From contig CAKRPS010000006.1 of assembly GCA_934385475.1 (NCBI GenBank), positions 1 through 64,000 on the forward strand: a stretch of DNA of 64,000 nucleotides. The letters are read 5' to 3'. The translations under genes were made by a program, and so were the position numbers. A model generated the notes under the pieces. That model was not told the origin of the DNA, searched no databases, and worked only from the letters and a program-made list of their open reading frames with translations. The DNA comes from an uncultured Lachnospiraceae bacterium (GTDB lineage: Bacteria > Bacillota > Clostridia > Lachnospirales > Lachnospiraceae). Within the stretch, counting starts at the first letter, position 1. The number at the start of each line of letters is the position of its first letter. Positions 62,152-64,000 of this stretch are shown here, in pieces.

Positions 62152-63138
62152 ATGCAGGTAACCGTGTATAATTGCAGACCATTTGACGAGAAAGAGCTGT
62201 TTGAAGAGTATGCGAAGGAGCTCGGCATAGACCTTGTTCTGTGCGGGGAAGCCCCGACCCTTTCCAATGTGTCTCTGTGTAAGGGAAGCCGCTGCGTGGA
62301 CGTGATCACATCCAAGATTGATGAGCCGCTTATTAAGGCTTTTCATGAAAACGGAGTGGAGTACATCACGACCAGAACGATCGGATATGATCACATTGAT
62401 CTTCAGGCTGCTGCAAAGTACGGGATCAAGGTTGGCAATGCACCGTACGGTCCCCATGGTGTGGCAGATTATGCTGTCATGCTGATCCTGATGTCGATCC
62501 GCAAGATGAATGCGATTCTGGAGCGCACGAAAATTCAGGACTATACGCTGGCAGGACTGAACGGCAGAGAATTGAAAGATCTGACGATCGGTGTGATCGG
62601 AACAGGACGTATCGGAGCGACTGTCATCAGTAACCTGACAGGGTTTGGCTGCCGGATACTGGCCTATGATCTGTATGAAAAAGAAGAGGTCAGGAAGATG
62701 GCACAGTATGTTCCGCTTGAGCAGCTTATGAAGGAATCGGATGTCATCACGCTGCATACGCCGCTGACACAGGAGAACTATCACCTGATCAATGAAAAGA
62801 CCATGGAACTGATGAAGGATGGAGTGGTTATCGTCAACACAGCCAGAGGAGCCCTGATCGATTCCGATGCGTTTATCGAGGCGATCGAGAATGGAAAAAT
62901 CGGTGCAGCAGGACTTGATGTGGTAGAAAATGAGTTTGGACTATACTATTATGACCACAAGTCGGATATATTAAAGAATAAGGAACTTGCGCTGCTTAGA
63001 AGCTTCCCGAATGTAACCGTATCTCATCATATGGCTTTTTATACCAATAACTATGTGGAGACGGTGGTAAAGGATTCCCTGAAAAGCTGTAAATGTTTTA
63101 TGACAGGAGAAAAGAATCCTTGGGAGGTTGCGCGCTGA
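62152..63138 (+). CDS. D-isomer 2-hydroxyacid dehydrogenase, D-lactate dehydrogenase-like
   Basis: 328 residues. NAD motif GVIGTGRIGA (about 147), catalytic Arg in NTARGALID (about 233), Glu in VVENEFGLYYYD (about 262) and His in VSHHMAFYT (about 294), all as in D-lactate dehydrogenases and VanH. The tyrosine-rich YYYDH block favours D-LDH. It would reduce pyruvate to D-lactate as an electron sink alongside butyrate. VanZ-like gene downstream is not evidence for glycopeptide resistance, since no vanA/vanX genes are present. Confidence 0.9.
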   Translation: MQVTVYNCRPFDEKELFEEYAKELGIDLVLCGEAPTLSNVSLCKGSRCVDVITSKIDEPLIKAFHENGVEYITTRTIGYDHIDLQAAAKYGIKVGNAPYGPHGVADYAVMLILMSIRKMNAILERTKIQDYTLAGLNGRELKDLTIGVIGTGRIGATVISNLTGFGCRILAYDLYEKEEVRKMAQYVPLEQLMKESDVITLHTPLTQENYHLINEKTMELMKDGVVIVNTARGALIDSDAFIEAIENGKIGAAGLDVVENEFGLYYYDHKSDILKNKELALLRSFPNVTVSHHMAFYTNNYVETVVKDSLKSCKCFMTGEKNPWEVAR

Positions 63139-63165
63139 CAAGATTTTGAACAGGAGTATCGGATA

Positions 63166-63627
63166 TTGAAAAAGAATGGGATGAAAATCTTTTTTATTAT
63201 ATATATCATATTTGTAATTAAGGTTTTCATCTTCAAGTATCCGATGGAACAGCTTCGGGCGATCATGGCAACCTGGCAGAAGCATGTGATCCTGGAAGGG
63301 CTGAGCACAGCGAATTTTACGCCGTTCAAGACCATTAAGATGTATATCAAATATGCCTATAAGCTGAACAGTGCGGAGAATCTGCTGGGAAACATTGTGG
63401 TGCTCATTCCTTTTGGCATGCTGTTTCCACTGATCACGAAGAAGGACTGGGGCTTTTGGGGAATGCTCGTATGTGCGTTTGCATTTGTGCTTGGCATTGA
63501 AGTGTTTCAGCTTTTCAGTGCCTTTGGCGCTTTTGATGTGGATGACATTCTGCTGAATTGCCTTGGGGCATCTATGGGATACTTGTTTTATCGATTTGTC
63601 TCCGGAAGACAGAATGCAAAAGAATAA
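63166..63627 (+). CDS. VanZ family membrane protein
   Basis: 153 residues with four to five membrane spans. The VanZ block NLLGNIVVLIPFGMLFPLI and GIEVFQLFSAFGAFDVDDILLNCLGASMGY (about 105-134) are typical, including the acidic DVDDILLN motif. The likely start is TTG 63166, 9 bases from AGGAG; ATG 63181 is the alternative. Function of stand-alone VanZ proteins is unclear (teicoplanin tolerance in VanA clusters). Confidence 0.88.
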   Translation: MKKNGMKIFFIIYIIFVIKVFIFKYPMEQLRAIMATWQKHVILEGLSTANFTPFKTIKMYIKYAYKLNSAENLLGNIVVLIPFGMLFPLITKKDWGFWGMLVCAFAFVLGIEVFQLFSAFGAFDVDDILLNCLGASMGYLFYRFVSGRQNAKE

Positions 63628-63648
63628 TAGAAAGAACAGGAGAAGACT

Positions 63649-64000
63649 ATGGAAAGCTTATTAAAAAAAGTAAAAGCAAATACGATCCTGTCGTCGCTGC
63701 TCTGTGCGGCACTTGGTCTGGTTCTCGTGATCTGGCCCGATATCTCTATGCAGATTGTCTGCATTGCGATCGGCGCGGTACTGATCCTGTGTGGTGTGAT
63801 CCGGCTCTTTGGCTTTTTCCTCAACCATGACGGCAGTGTGTACACGCAGGGAAATCTTGTGATGGGAATTGTTCTTGTGGTGGTAGGAATATGGATTGTT
63901 GCGACACCCGGGAAGGTGCTGGCGATCATTCCGATCATTGTGGGAATTTTGATCGTGATTCATGGTGTGAACAATATACAGCAGACGATCACCTTGTGTA
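63649..64000 (+). CDS. DUF308/HdeD-like membrane protein (cut by window end)
   Basis: The first 117 codons are present and the frame is open at the window edge. Four hydrophobic spans follow one another (SSLLCAALGLVLVIWPDI, IVCIAIGAVLILCGVIRLFG, NLVMGIVLVVVGIWIVAT, VLAIIPIIVGILIVIHGVNN), the paired-span pattern of DUF308/HdeD proteins. Ribosome site CAGGAGA. Function of the family is unclear, with a link to acid stress in HdeD. Confidence 0.8.
   Translation, partial: MESLLKKVKANTILSSLLCAALGLVLVIWPDISMQIVCIAIGAVLILCGVIRLFGFFLNHDGSVYTQGNLVMGIVLVVVGIWIVATPGKVLAIIPIIVGILIVIHGVNNIQQTITLC

Noticed and set aside
62152..63627. Vancomycin-resistance cluster (VanH-like and VanZ-like genes)
   Set aside because: VanA ligase and VanX are absent; both genes belong to broad families that are common without resistance.
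1..64000. CRISPR array, tRNA, rRNA or complete insertion sequence
   Set aside because: I saw no regularly spaced direct repeats, tRNA-like cloverleaf, rRNA segment or transposase in the window.

Overview
The window reads as chromosome of a spore-forming, anaerobic, butyrate-producing Gram-positive of the Lachnospiraceae type. The evidence is a complete thl-crt-hbd-bcd-etfB-etfA operon in the order usual for these gut bacteria, an alpha/beta small acid-soluble spore protein, strong AGGAGG-type ribosome sites, DUF2225, DUF6062, MocR and YitT genes common in that family, and the tig-clpP-clpX-lon-engB order shared by many Firmicutes. This is inference from gene content; no rRNA or tRNA gene lies in the window.

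Layout. 1-2.5 kb: AT-rich accessory DNA with an ATPase plus TOPRIM-like pair that resembles phage-defence modules (AbiL/RloAB/PARIS type), a terminator, and a non-coding block that may be a group II intron remnant. 2.5-8 kb: a TetR-CPBP protease pair behind a large palindromic operator, an AraC regulator, a cupin, a YitT membrane protein and a large double-HTH regulator. 8-20.5 kb: two lipoproteins (one with a transglutaminase-like core), an SDR reductase, thioredoxin reductase, an SH3-NlpC/P60 cell-wall hydrolase, a DnaA-box cluster, HPF, then a GT-C-like membrane protein, a GT2-GtrA fusion and an M23 peptidase. 20.5-26.9 kb: the crotonyl-CoA to butyryl-CoA operon.

27-36 kb: a nitrilase fragment, YbaK, an mtnA-class II aldolase pair (methylthioribose-phosphate salvage), a DHH phosphoesterase with an unusual tail, a membrane TIR/beta-propeller protein, and glnS. 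36-41 kb: DUF2225, MocR, TetR, an acidic anchored protein, DUF6062 and a HAD phosphatase. 41.2-47.6 kb: a structured non-coding block and a maltodextrin uptake and use cluster (binding protein, two permeases, MalQ, LacI repressor). 47.6-49.2 kb: CYTH, DJ-1 and the spore protein.

49.2-54.3 kb is the most unusual part: a NitT/TauT-like binding protein behind a structured leader, a single-chain permease-ATPase, a TM1266-family hydrogenase-system regulator, and a soluble [FeFe]-hydrogenase-like protein fused to a chemoreceptor signalling domain. Its H-cluster-type cysteines are kept, so it looks like a hydrogen or redox sensor. Bcd-EtfAB complexes make reduced ferredoxin, which fermenters discharge as H2, so an H2 sensor would fit this metabolism. 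54.4-64 kb is housekeeping: trigger factor, ClpP, ClpX, Lon, EngB, an AI-2E family transporter, a D-lactate dehydrogenase-like enzyme, VanZ-like and DUF308-like membrane proteins.

Several non-coding signals recur or stand out: a short hairpin/Shine-Dalgarno leader found before at least four genes, two three-codon upstream frames overlapping their genes by ATGA, and strongly folded leaders before the AraC, glnS, spore-protein and ABC-transporter genes.
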